In this document: one piece after another, positions 36,743 to 46,437 of the stretch
Layout: each line of letters begins with the position of its first letter
Numbering within the stretch: the first letter of the stretch is position 1
DNA from: Planctomycetota bacterium
Lineage (GTDB): Bacteria; Planctomycetota; PLA2; JAEUHO01
Length of the DNA: 64,000 nucleotides
Direction of reading: 5' to 3'
NCBI GenBank assembly: GCA_029259775.1
Contig: JAJDEN010000005.1
Location: 62,001 to 126,000, forward strand
Position numbers and translations under genes: made by a program
The notes under the pieces: generated by a model
Told to the model about the DNA's origin: nothing
Databases searched by the model: none
Seen by the model: the letters and a program-made list of their open reading frames with translations, nothing else

Positions 36743-36774
36743 CGGGCCCGGCTCTCCTTGGAGAGCCGGGCCCG
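36743..36774 (-). terminator. Strong hairpin after the 36.8-37.7 kb lipoprotein gene
   Basis: A perfect 14-bp stem CGGGCCCGGCTCTC / GAGAGCCGGGCCCG with a 4-base loop lies about 50 bases past the lipoprotein stop. On the minus strand it is followed by TTCTCGTTG, a weak T-tract, so terminator function is likely but less certain than at the other two sites. Confidence 0.7.
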
Positions 36775-36826
36775 ACGGTTGGTTCGCCTTGCGGCTGGTT
36801 CGCCTTGCAGCTACGAACGGGGCGGG

Positions 36827-37714
36827 CTACTTGCCGGCGGGCGCGTCGCCCAGGTCGTTGCCGTCCGCGCCTTCGTCAGCGTCGGGAGCCGCGTCGCCGT
36901 CATCCGGAGACTCGTCAGAGGGAGCGTCGTCAGAGGGAGCGTCGTCGCCATTCTCGGACGGCACGTCGCAGGCGTCGTTCTTGCGCCAGACCCACTTGGC
37001 GGGCGCCGTGCAGCGCTTCCTCGTGACCATCTTGTAGGTGGCCTCGACGGGCGTGCACTTCCACTCGCCCGGCTTGACCATGACCTTCTCCGTGACCGTC
37101 TTGTAGGTCGGGGGAATGGTCTCGGTGCGGCAGGTCGCGGCCTTGATCAGGACGCGGCGCTCGACATCCCGGAACTGGGCGGGAATCTCGACGAGCTTCC
37201 AGCAGTCGCCCTGCTTCTCGCCCTCCTGGAGATCACCTGACTCGCAGGGGATCTTCTTCCAGACGGTGCGGGCCGGGCACGTCTGCACGCGATCGGACTC
37301 CGTGCCGTACTCGGCGGGCGTGTTGATCTTCCTCGAGCGAGCGGGGCTGCTGCAGACCTTGCGCTCCTGCTCCTCGTAGACCGGCTCGATCCACTGACGG
37401 TTCGTCGAAGCGGGCGTCACCAAGACGCGCTCCTCGTACTCCTCGAACTGGGCGGGCACCTGGACGCGGCACCAGGCCTCACCGGCCTGGGCAGCTTCGG
37501 GCAGACCGTTCGGCCGCGGCGCGTCGGCCTTGGCGCACGGGTCGCAGGGCGAGGGTGCATCGCACGGCGACGGGGTGTCACAGGGCGAGAGATCGATATC
37601 GATGTTGCACGGGTTCAGATCGATGTTGCACGGATTGAGATCCACGCCACAGCAACCGGCCAGTGAAACGATGAGCGCCACGGCGCTCAGTGTGATGGTG
37701 ACTCGACGAGTCAT
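36827..37714 (-). CDS. Cys-rich lipoprotein with tandem PA-x-YK repeats and acidic tail
   Basis: The ATG at 37714 follows GGGAGG, giving 295 residues; the longer ORF is not used. A lipoprotein signal (SLAGCCG) is followed by a Cys/Pro/Asp repeat (NPCNIDLNPCNIDIDLSPCD). The core has repeats such as VPAQFEEYEERVLVTPAS and PPTYKTVTEKVMVKPGEW with spaced Cys, ending WVWRKNDACDVP. This is nearly the same closing motif as in the lipoprotein at 27-28 kb. Instead of a DUF11-like domain it ends in an acidic Asp/Ala/Pro tail. The Tyr-Thr-Val-rich, Cys-spaced strands recall planctomycete YTV cell-wall proteins, but I cannot show homology. Confidence 0.82.
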   Translation of the reverse strand: MTRRVTITLSAVALIVSLAGCCGVDLNPCNIDLNPCNIDIDLSPCDTPSPCDAPSPCDPCAKADAPRPNGLPEAAQAGEAWCRVQVPAQFEEYEERVLVTPASTNRQWIEPVYEEQERKVCSSPARSRKINTPAEYGTESDRVQTCPARTVWKKIPCESGDLQEGEKQGDCWKLVEIPAQFRDVERRVLIKAATCRTETIPPTYKTVTEKVMVKPGEWKCTPVEATYKMVTRKRCTAPAKWVWRKNDACDVPSENGDDAPSDDAPSDESPDDGDAAPDADEGADGNDLGDAPAGK

Positions 37715-38062
37715 CTGTCTACCCTCCCGGAGGTTGGAACAGTCCGCAGTCCCGCGTCCCGGCAGGCAGGACGGTGGACCACGTGATGCTTTGAGAACTG
37801 GCGACGAGTCTACCGAGTCGGCATTGCCGCTTGTTCTCTTTTTCTTGATCGACGTAGTTCGGATCTCGGCCCGAACGACCACGCAACCCGAATGGTGCGC
37901 GTCTGCGCGCAGAATCGGCGCCCACGGGGTGCTACTTGACCTCGGGTCCGATTCGTTCTGTCACTGTTCGGTCATTCCGGGCCACCCTCCGAGTCCCCCT
38001 TGCTCGCCCCGACCGAGCCCCGGGTACGCTGACCCGCCGTAGGGCTGCGGAGCAAGAAACAC
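37715..38062. promoter_or_regulatory. Divergent region between lipoprotein and efflux operon
   Basis: The gap is 348 bases. On the minus strand a box AAAAAGAGAACAAGCGGC (37826-37843) matches 16 of 18 bases upstream of the giant gene, within a less GC-rich patch (37820-37870). It must also hold the promoter of the plus-strand efflux operon, but I see no confident hexamers. No gene is supported inside. Confidence 0.5.
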
Positions 38063-38338
38063 ATGGATCAGGTTGCGCTTCGCCTGGAGGGCAACGCGGG
38101 TTGGACGTACCTCGGCGGGAACGACGAGGCGCGCAAGCCTCTCGAGGTCATCCTCCGCGCTTTCGACTGCGATGTCGAGTTCGCGGTGGGCGAGGCCGGT
38201 CCCGCCGGGAGCGGGGACACAGGCGTCCCGATGGGCGAGCCCGTGACCGTGCCTGTAGGTGAGGGGCGCCGCCTGGCGGGCAAACACTTCTTCGCCCGCG
38301 CCGCGAGTTCGTGCCGCGTCAGCTACCGCGGGATCTGA
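38063..38338 (+). CDS. Small hypothetical protein at the head of the efflux operon
   Basis: This 91-residue ORF starts MDQVALRLEGNAGWTYLGG. GGAG lies about ten bases before its ATG, and its TGA is one base from the TolC-like gene's ATG. The protein has mixed beta-strand-like segments, no signal peptide or membrane helix, and no motif I recognise. Spacing is the main support for it being real; high GC makes chance ORFs of this length common here. Confidence 0.55.
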   Translation: MDQVALRLEGNAGWTYLGGNDEARKPLEVILRAFDCDVEFAVGEAGPAGSGDTGVPMGEPVTVPVGEGRRLAGKHFFARAASSCRVSYRGI

Positions 38339-38339
38339 C

Positions 38340-40292
38340 ATGCACCGTCTGGCGCCGATCCTGTTGCTCTTGCTGACCGCCGCGCTCACGGCCCCCGCCT
38401 GCCAGCGCTTCACCAAGGAGGGCGCGGACGAAGAGGTCTACGGCCTCCTCGGTGCGCGCCGAGCCGAGGTCGAGCAGCTTCAAGGCACCCTCGACATCGA
38501 ATCGCGCGAGCGCCTGGCCCATGCGCTGCGCGACCGGACGACCTTCCAGATCACCCTGCGGGACGCCTTGGAACTCGGCACGGTCGGCTCCCGCGACTAC
38601 CGCCGCCAGCGCGAGGTCGTCTACCTCGCCGCGCTCGATCTCACGCGCGCCCTGAACGAGTTCAACCCCCTGTGGAACGCTGACGGCAGCGTGGACTACC
38701 GCGTGGATGAGGACGGCTCGCAGATCGACGCGGACTTCGGCGTAACGCTGCGGCGCGCGTTCCAGCGCGGCGGTGGACTCGTCGTGAGCCTCACGAACAG
38801 CTTCCTGCGGGATCTCACCGGCAATCCGCTCCGCACGGCGCAGAGTGTCCTGACTGCCGACGTCGTGCTCCCGTTGCTGCGTGGCTCGGGCGAGCTCGTG
38901 GCGCGCGAGAACCTGACGCAGGCCGAGCGCAACGTCCTCTACAGCTTGCGTTCCTACGCGCGCTTTCAGCAGGAGTTCACCGTCGACATCGCGACGCGCT
39001 TCTACCGCGCCCTGCAGTCGCGCGACGGCTGGAAGAACGCCGAGTCGCGCTACGACAACTTGAAGCTGCTCGTCGCGGAGCAAAGCGAAAAGGCGAACGC
39101 GGGGCGCCTGCCCAAGTTCCAGGTCGACCAGGTCGAACAGGACCTGCTCGAGTCCGACGACGCGCGCCAACGCGCGCGCAACCAGTACGAGACGTCCGTG
39201 GACAGGCTCAAGCTCGACCTGGGCATTCCCGTCGGCGTCGACGTGAAGCTCGACGACAGCGACCTGGACGCGCTTCGCAAGGCCGGGCCCCAGGCGGTCG
39301 AGCAGACGCGGGCCGAAGGGCTGCGCCTCGCGGCGCTGCGGCGCCTGGATCTGCGTTCGGAGTTCGACCGTGAGGTCGACGCGAGGCGGCGTGTGCTGGT
39401 GTCCCGCGACGCGCTGCGTGCCGGCATCGATCTCCGGGTCGGCGGCGATCTCCGTACGCCTGGCGAGCAGCCGCTCGACTTCGGGAGTGCGGATGCGTCT
39501 GGCAACCTGGGGCTCGACATCGACCTGCCGCTCGAGCGAACGAACGAGCGCAACGCCTATCGCCGAGCCTTGATCGACGCCGGCCGCGCCAAGCGTGACC
39601 GCGAGCGCTTCGAGGACACCGTGGCCTTCGAAGTGCGTGACGCCTACCGGACCCTGGCCCAGGCCGCTCGGAGCTACGAGATCCAGGAAGTCAGCCTCAA
39701 GCTCGCCGAGCGGCGCGTGGAGAGCACGCAGCTGCTCCTGGAGTTGGGCACGGCCCAGACGCGGGATCGGCTCGAGGCCGAAGACGCCCTCGTGCGAGCG
39801 CGCAATGCGCTGACCGCCTCCCTCGTCGATCACGCCCTGGCGCGGCTGGGGCTGGAGCGCGACGTGGGCATCCTCCGCGTCGACGCCCAGGGCATGTGGC
39901 ATGCCGTCCCCAAGGACGGCACCGCCCCTTCGAGCGCCGAGACAGCCGGAACACCGACCCCCCGCGCCGTCGTCCAACCGACGGTGGACGCGGGCCTCCC
40001 GGCCCCTCTCGTCCGCGGGGCAGGGCGTCCTGTCAGCCGGAATGGCCGGGCGAGCGGAGCGGCCCAGGCCCCCGCTCGAGCCATGACCTCTCCCCCGCCT
40101 GCCGTGCTGGCGCCCGCCCGGAAGATCCCCGCTGTGAAGATCCCGCCCCGCATCGCCCGGCCGCGAACGGCCGACGACGGGAACCTGCCTCCGCCGCAGG
40201 TCATCCCACGCCGGTCCGGTACGGTAGGCCCTGCCGCAGAGGGCAACAGCACAGGAAGCAGCAACACAGGAAGCAGCAACTCAGGAAGATGA
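38340..40292 (+). CDS. TolC-family outer-membrane efflux protein, lipoprotein type
   Basis: The ATG at 38340 gives 650 residues. A signal ends in LTAPACQRF, a lipobox. TolC/OEP helical repeats occupy about 60-530, for example DALELGTVGSRDYRRQREVVYLAALDL and FEVRDAYRTLAQAARSYEIQEVSLKLAERRV. The last 110 residues are Pro/Ala/Arg-rich and low complexity (RKIPAVKIPPRIARPR), absent from ordinary TolC proteins, ending in a short GSSNTGSSNSG repeat. It forms the outer-membrane exit duct for the adaptor and ABC pump encoded next. The stop overlaps the adaptor start (ATGA). Confidence 0.9.
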   Translation: MHRLAPILLLLLTAALTAPACQRFTKEGADEEVYGLLGARRAEVEQLQGTLDIESRERLAHALRDRTTFQITLRDALELGTVGSRDYRRQREVVYLAALDLTRALNEFNPLWNADGSVDYRVDEDGSQIDADFGVTLRRAFQRGGGLVVSLTNSFLRDLTGNPLRTAQSVLTADVVLPLLRGSGELVARENLTQAERNVLYSLRSYARFQQEFTVDIATRFYRALQSRDGWKNAESRYDNLKLLVAEQSEKANAGRLPKFQVDQVEQDLLESDDARQRARNQYETSVDRLKLDLGIPVGVDVKLDDSDLDALRKAGPQAVEQTRAEGLRLAALRRLDLRSEFDREVDARRRVLVSRDALRAGIDLRVGGDLRTPGEQPLDFGSADASGNLGLDIDLPLERTNERNAYRRALIDAGRAKRDRERFEDTVAFEVRDAYRTLAQAARSYEIQEVSLKLAERRVESTQLLLELGTAQTRDRLEAEDALVRARNALTASLVDHALARLGLERDVGILRVDAQGMWHAVPKDGTAPSSAETAGTPTPRAVVQPTVDAGLPAPLVRGAGRPVSRNGRASGAAQAPARAMTSPPPAVLAPARKIPAVKIPPRIARPRTADDGNLPPPQVIPRRSGTVGPAAEGNSTGSSNTGSSNSGR

Positions 40293-42220
40293 TCATCGCC
40301 TCCCCCATCCACCGACGCGGCCGCGCACGTGGCAACGCCCGCTTCGCCGTGACCACGATCCTCGTCCTGGGCCTGGTGCTCGCGGCCATCTGGTACGGCT
40401 TCTTCCGTAGCGACACGGACTCGAGCGCCGACGTCCCTCTGACCGCGCCTCTCTCGCGCGGGCCGCTGCGCGTGACCGTCAGCGAGTCGGGCAACCTCGA
40501 GTCGCTGCAGTCCAACAACATCGTCAACACCGTCGAAGGACGGACGACGATCGACTACATCATCCCCGAGGGCACCATCCTGACGCCGAAGGACGTGCTC
40601 GACGGCACCGTGCTCGTGCGCTTGAACGGCGCGGCGCTCGAGGAGAAGCGCGTGCGTCAGGAGATCGAGGTCTCGGGCGCCCGGGACTCCCAAGCCAATG
40701 CACAGACGGGACTCGAAATCCAGCTGCAGCAGAACGCCTCCGACCTGCGCAAAGCCGACCTCGACGTCCGTTTTGCCAAGCTCGATCTCGAGCGCTACGT
40801 GGGCAAGCCGTTTGCCAGGCAGTTGCTCACAGCGTACGGACCGGCGGCCACCTCCACGCAGCCGACATCGAACGAAGGTGGCGTGCCCGCCGCCGGCCAT
40901 GGCGGCAGCCTCGAGGCGACGAAGCTGCGGCGTCTCATTTCACGGCTGCTCGACTCCGAGGCGCTCGAGGGCGAAGCCCTGCAGCGCATCCGCGGCCTGA
41001 AAAGCGACATTCAACTGGCCGACGAAGAGCACCGCCGTTCCTCCGAGAAGGTGAAGCACTCCGTCCGCCTCGAGGCGAAGGGCTACGTCAGCCGGGAGGA
41101 CCTCGAGGCCGACAAGCTCGCGCTCGAACGCCGGGAAATCGAGAAGCAGCGCACACGCACGGCGCGCGACCAGTTCGTGGCCTACGACTTCCCCAAGGAG
41201 CTCGAGAAGCTCATCTCGGGCGTGGTCGAAGCCAAGGATCGCCGCTCGCGCGTTGCCAAGAAGGCCAAGGCCAACGAAGCGCAGAAGCGCTCGGCCGTGC
41301 GCTCGCGCGAGAAGCAGTTGGAGCTCAAGAAGCTGCGCCTCGACGGTCTCGTCGAACAGGAGCGCGGCCTCGTCATCACGGCCACCGTGCCAGGGCTTGT
41401 CGTCTACTCCTCCAGCGGCTCGGGCCATCGACGCCGCAACGACGAGCGCATCGACGAGGGCTCGTCCGTCCGCCAGGGGCAGACGCTCATCAAGATCCCC
41501 GACCCGAACAGCCTCGGTGTCATCACCAAGGTGCACGAGAGTGCGATCCGCAACCTCAAGGAGGGTCAGGAGGCCCACGTCGAGGTGGACGCCCTGCCCG
41601 GCTCGCGCCTCCCGGCTCGCGTGGACCTCGTCAAGCGCATGCCCGACGCGGCATCGTGGTGGGACAACCCTGATCTGAAGGTCTATCACACCGAACTGCA
41701 GCTCCTCGGCGGCCACCCCACGCTCAAGCCCGGCATGAGCGCGCAGGTCGAGATCCTCGTCACGACCCTCGAGGACGTGATCGCGGTGCCTGTCCAGTCT
41801 GTTGCGGGCACCGCGGACAAGCCCGCCGTCTTCGTCTGGTCGCCGGACGGGGTCGAGCGGCGCGAGGTCGTTCTTGGCATGGCCTCGGAGCACTACATCG
41901 AGATCCAGTCGGGCGTGAACGTCGGTGAGCGACTCCTGCTCGACCCCCCGCGCGAAGAGCGCAAGGCAAGCGGCGAGCCCGAGAACGGGCGTGACGCCGA
42001 GAGCGAGACGGGCAGCTCGGCCGCGTCCAAGAAGAAGGGTAGGCCTTCCTCCACGGGCACGTCGGACGCGAAGAAGCGCGGCGGCGATGCGTCCAAGCGG
42101 CGCAGCAAGGGGACGTCCAAGAAGGGCTCAGCGAACGGCAGCTACACCGGCAAGCGAGGAGCCAAGGGCGCCCCCGCCGGCGGGACGAGCAAGAACGGGA
42201 GCCGCGGCAACGACCAATGA
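40289..42220 (+). CDS. HlyD/MacA-like periplasmic adaptor of the ABC efflux system
   Basis: The start is the ATGA overlap with the TolC-like gene, giving 643 residues. One N-terminal membrane helix (about 20-40) is followed by a barrel/lipoyl-like region (VTVSESGNLESLQSNNIVNTVEG), a long coiled coil (about 100-360) and a returning lipoyl half (VITATVPGLVVYSSSG). A membrane-proximal beta domain with LKPGMSAQVEILV comes next. The final 75 residues are Lys/Ser/Gly/Arg-rich low complexity (KKRGGDASKRRSKGTSKKG), unusual for an adaptor. It bridges the MacB-like permease and the TolC-like duct. Confidence 0.9.
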   Translation: MIIASPIHRRGRARGNARFAVTTILVLGLVLAAIWYGFFRSDTDSSADVPLTAPLSRGPLRVTVSESGNLESLQSNNIVNTVEGRTTIDYIIPEGTILTPKDVLDGTVLVRLNGAALEEKRVRQEIEVSGARDSQANAQTGLEIQLQQNASDLRKADLDVRFAKLDLERYVGKPFARQLLTAYGPAATSTQPTSNEGGVPAAGHGGSLEATKLRRLISRLLDSEALEGEALQRIRGLKSDIQLADEEHRRSSEKVKHSVRLEAKGYVSREDLEADKLALERREIEKQRTRTARDQFVAYDFPKELEKLISGVVEAKDRRSRVAKKAKANEAQKRSAVRSREKQLELKKLRLDGLVEQERGLVITATVPGLVVYSSSGSGHRRRNDERIDEGSSVRQGQTLIKIPDPNSLGVITKVHESAIRNLKEGQEAHVEVDALPGSRLPARVDLVKRMPDAASWWDNPDLKVYHTELQLLGGHPTLKPGMSAQVEILVTTLEDVIAVPVQSVAGTADKPAVFVWSPDGVERREVVLGMASEHYIEIQSGVNVGERLLLDPPREERKASGEPENGRDAESETGSSAASKKKGRPSSTGTSDAKKRGGDASKRRSKGTSKKGSANGSYTGKRGAKGAPAGGTSKNGSRGNDQ

Positions 42221-42933
42221 CAGCGGTTGCCGAGCTACGGGGCGCCTCGCGCGTCTACCAGATGGGCAGCACGGAGGTGCGCGCTCTTGACCACGTGGAT
42301 CTCGTCTTCCAGCAAGGCGAGTACGCCGCGATCATGGGCGCATCGGGTTCCGGGAAGAGCACCATGCTCAACATCCTGGGTTGCCTGGACCGGCCCACGG
42401 CGGGTCAATACCTGCTCGGTGGGCGTGACGTATCGGGCCTGGACGACGACGAACTCTCGCGGGAGCGCAACGAGCGCCTGGGGTTCGTCTTCCAGGCCTA
42501 CAACCTGATCCCCCACCTGACCGTGCTCGAGAACATCGAAGTGCCGATGGAGTACGCCGAAGTGGCGCACGCCGTGGCGCGTGAACGCGCCACGAGCCTC
42601 GCCGTGCGCATGGGCCTGGGCGATCGCCTCCATCACCGGCCCACCGAGCTCTCCGGCGGCCAGCAGCAGCGTGTGGCCATCGCCCGCTCGCTCGCCAACG
42701 ACCCCATGGTCCTCCTGGCCGACGAGCCGACAGGCAACCTGGACTCCAAGACGGGCGCCGAGATCCTCGGCCTGTTGGACGAGCTCAATGACGCCGGCCG
42801 AACCCTCATCGTGGTGACGCACGATCCGCTGGTCGCCGCCCGGGCGCATCGCACCGTGACGATGCACGACGGCAAGATCGCGCGCGTCGAACTCCGCGCC
42901 GGCAACGCCCCCGCCGGAGGGGGCCCGGCATGA
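42217..42933 (+). CDS. ABC transporter ATP-binding protein, MacB/LolD type
   Basis: The 238-residue protein has Walker [13 protein letters not shown]-loop [16 protein letters not shown] signature [15 protein letters not shown], Walker [13 protein letters not shown] and switch VVTHD. The sequence pattern is that of the MacB/LolD/FtsE group. It powers the permease encoded directly downstream. The start overlaps the adaptor stop (ATGA). Confidence 0.97.
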   Translation: MTAVAELRGASRVYQMGSTEVRALDHVDLVFQQGEYAAIMGASGSGKSTMLNILGCLDRPTAGQYLLGGRDVSGLDDDELSRERNERLGFVFQAYNLIPHLTVLENIEVPMEYAEVAHAVARERATSLAVRMGLGDRLHHRPTELSGGQQQRVAIARSLANDPMVLLADEPTGNLDSKTGAEILGLLDELNDAGRTLIVVTHDPLVAARAHRTVTMHDGKIARVELRAGNAPAGGGPA

Positions 42934-42943
42934 GGTGGCTCGC

Positions 42944-44218
<1,275 letters not shown>

Positions 44219-44220
44219 CC

Positions 44221-44685
44221 TCAGTCGTCGGGCACGGCGTGGACCCGGACGCGCGCCGTGGGCGGCGCGCCCTCGTGCGCCATGGCCATGGGAACGGGCT
44301 CGATCCGCAGGACGTAGGCACCCTCACGTGCAAGCACCAGCCGCCGCGCCAGGAGCCCCGCCGCCGGCACCGTGATGACGTGCTCCGGCTCACCGGGTTC
44401 GTAGACCGGCTCAGGTCGCATCGCGACGAAGACGGGGCTGATGCTGACGTGGACCTCCTGAGTGCCGCCCTCCGGCAGGTCGATCGTGAGCACGACCGGA
44501 CCGCCCGAGCGGCTCGTGAAGGCATACGTCGTACCCTCCGACCGAAGGCGCAGATCGGCGTCCAGCAAGACGATCTCGGCCGGGGCTGGCGAAGCCCCCA
44601 GCTTGCCCCAGATCGATGCGCCAATGGCTCCGAACATCAGCCCGATCGCCAGCCCCAGGAAGATCAGCTTGCCGTGAACCGTCAT
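44221..44685 (-). CDS. Membrane-anchored beta-sandwich-like protein, function unknown
   Basis: The ATG at 44685 has GGAGG only three bases upstream, a tight spacing; a TTG eight codons earlier is less likely. The 154-residue protein has one N-terminal helix (LIFLGLAIGLMFGAIGASIW), then an all-beta-like domain (TYAFTSRSGGPVVLTIDLPEGG, EPEHVITVPAAG). No known motif is recognised. It is the last gene of the minus-strand glycosyltransferase operon, 28 bases after the previous stop, and abuts the permease gene tail-to-tail. Confidence 0.72.
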   Translation of the reverse strand: MTVHGKLIFLGLAIGLMFGAIGASIWGKLGASPAPAEIVLLDADLRLRSEGTTYAFTSRSGGPVVLTIDLPEGGTQEVHVSISPVFVAMRPEPVYEPGEPEHVITVPAAGLLARRLVLAREGAYVLRIEPVPMAMAHEGAPPTARVRVHAVPDD

Positions 44686-44713
44686 ATGCCTCCGTCTCGG
44701 CGTGAGCAACGCG

Positions 44714-46411
44714 TCACTTCGGCAACGTAATCCAGAGCAGCAGCAGATCGCGTGTGGTCGGTCCCCGTCCGAGGATCGAGCGATCGAAGCGGAACGTCAG
44801 GATCGGCTTGCGCGCCAGTTCGTTGAAGGTCGCGCCCGGCAGCTCGTGCTTCAGACCGCGACGCGGCGCTCCGTCACGCTTGCCGGGCGCATCGAAGCGG
44901 TGCTGCGGGACCAGGACGAATGCCGTCTTCGCCTCGCCCATGGCGGCGCGCAACTCCTCCGCGCTCGCTGCCTTGGCCGTGCGGCGTCCGAGATAGAAGT
45001 TCATGCTGTGGATCGAGACGCGGTAGATGACCACCGGCTCAGGTTGCGTCTTGTCCTGGCGGAGCGCCACGTGGGCCGCGAAGAGGGGCACGGGCCGGAA
45101 ACGGGCCAGCGCGGGGAACGACAGGGCTACGGACGCTTGGACGCAGAGCACCAGCGCCATGGCCCCCACCGTCACGTGCCGGCCTGCGCCCTTCCACCCC
45201 GCCACGAGGAACGGCACCGCGAAGAGGGCGAAGATGCCCAACGGCCACCAGATCTCGGGCCTCAGGCGCGGCTCGTTCTTGCCGAGCAGAAAGAGCATCA
45301 GCGCGCCACCGACGCAGCCGACGAAGCAGCCAAACGCTGCGAGCTGCACGCCCTTGCGATGCGCCCCGGCCCACACCGCCTGGACGAGCGGGGCGATCGC
45401 CACGGCGATGAACGGGTAGATTGGCAGCATGTAGACGTTGCGCTTGCCGACGGAGAGGGAGAAGAAGGCGATCGTCCAGAGGATCACGGCCCAGGGGAGC
45501 AGCGCTTCCGGCCGGCGGTCCTTCGCCCGCCACGCGAGCCAGCCCGCAAACGGCAGGACCGTGATCCACGGCTGCGCGTCCCCGACCAGCACGCGCACGT
45601 AGAACAGCGGACCGCGCTCGCCGATGTCGCCCATCACACGCCGGAACGTGTAGTGGCCGAAATGCTTCTCGAAGAACAGGTCCTCGAAGCGGATGCCCAT
45701 GTAGACGAACCACGGCGCGCCGAGGAGGACGATCCAGAGCAAGGATCGCCAGGGTTTGAGCTCCGCCCAGCGACCGCGCGGTCGTCCCAGCAGCCATGCG
45801 AAGAACAACGCGCCCGCGTAGAGCACGAGGATCACGGGGCCCTTGGCGACCCAGCCGAACCCGATCAGCGCATGGCCGAGGAACATGGAGCGGCACTTGA
45901 TCTGGCCCCCGACGCTGGGCAGCGCCAACGCGAAGCCCCAGGTGAGCAGCGCCGTCATGTAGACGTCGCCGGAGAGCTGCCGGCTGAACAACCAGAACTT
46001 CGGTGTCGCCGCGAGCACGATCGCGGCCCACATGCCGATGCGGCGTCCCCCCAGCGACCGCCCGAGGCGAAAGGTCGCCAGCAGGATCAACAGGGCGGCG
46101 ATCGCCATCGGCAGCCGCTCGGACCAAGCGCTCACGCCGAAGACCACGTAGAAGGGCACGGTCACCCAGGTCGACAGCGGCGGGTGCGCCCAATACGTCT
46201 CGCCGTTCCACGTGGGGGCGAAGAAGTCACCCTCGTCCCACTCGAGCACCTCCTTGGGCGGCTCGGCATACAGCGGCTCGTTCGCATCCCAGAGCGGAGG
46301 CGTGCCCAGGTTCATGAAGTAGGGCAGCGCGACCAGAGCCAGGATCAGGACCAGCAGGCCCCGGGACGGACGTGAATCGTCGAACGTCGTGACCTGCACG
46401 CTGCCTCGCAC
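44714..46411 (-). CDS. ArnT/PMT-like membrane glycosyltransferase (GT39 superfamily), copy A
   Basis: The 565-residue protein has about ten to twelve membrane segments and the N-terminal periplasmic-loop motif WDANEPLYAEPPKEVLEW, with the acidic pair used by ArnT/PMT enzymes. ETYWAHPPLSTW follows, then a C-terminal globular region. The family moves a sugar from a polyprenyl-phosphate carrier to lipid or protein on the outer face of the inner membrane. The start is a GTG; the GTG at 46399, with GAGG just upstream, is an alternative. It follows the carbamoyltransferase gene by 26 bases. Confidence 0.88.
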   Translation of the reverse strand: MRGSVQVTTFDDSRPSRGLLVLILALVALPYFMNLGTPPLWDANEPLYAEPPKEVLEWDEGDFFAPTWNGETYWAHPPLSTWVTVPFYVVFGVSAWSERLPMAIAALLILLATFRLGRSLGGRRIGMWAAIVLAATPKFWLFSRQLSGDVYMTALLTWGFALALPSVGGQIKCRSMFLGHALIGFGWVAKGPVILVLYAGALFFAWLLGRPRGRWAELKPWRSLLWIVLLGAPWFVYMGIRFEDLFFEKHFGHYTFRRVMGDIGERGPLFYVRVLVGDAQPWITVLPFAGWLAWRAKDRRPEALLPWAVILWTIAFFSLSVGKRNVYMLPIYPFIAVAIAPLVQAVWAGAHRKGVQLAAFGCFVGCVGGALMLFLLGKNEPRLRPEIWWPLGIFALFAVPFLVAGWKGAGRHVTVGAMALVLCVQASVALSFPALARFRPVPLFAAHVALRQDKTQPEPVVIYRVSIHSMNFYLGRRTAKAASAEELRAAMGEAKTAFVLVPQHRFDAPGKRDGAPRRGLKHELPGATFNELARKPILTFRFDRSILGRGPTTRDLLLLWITLPK

Positions 46412-46437
46412 CCTCGTGGACCAACCCCGGCGTGAGT

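Noticed and set aside
32384-37240. 1618-residue plus-strand ORF
   Set aside because: It crosses the M48, transketolase, cyclase-repeat and lipoprotein genes on the opposite strand, all of which have clear motifs. It is a shadow frame.
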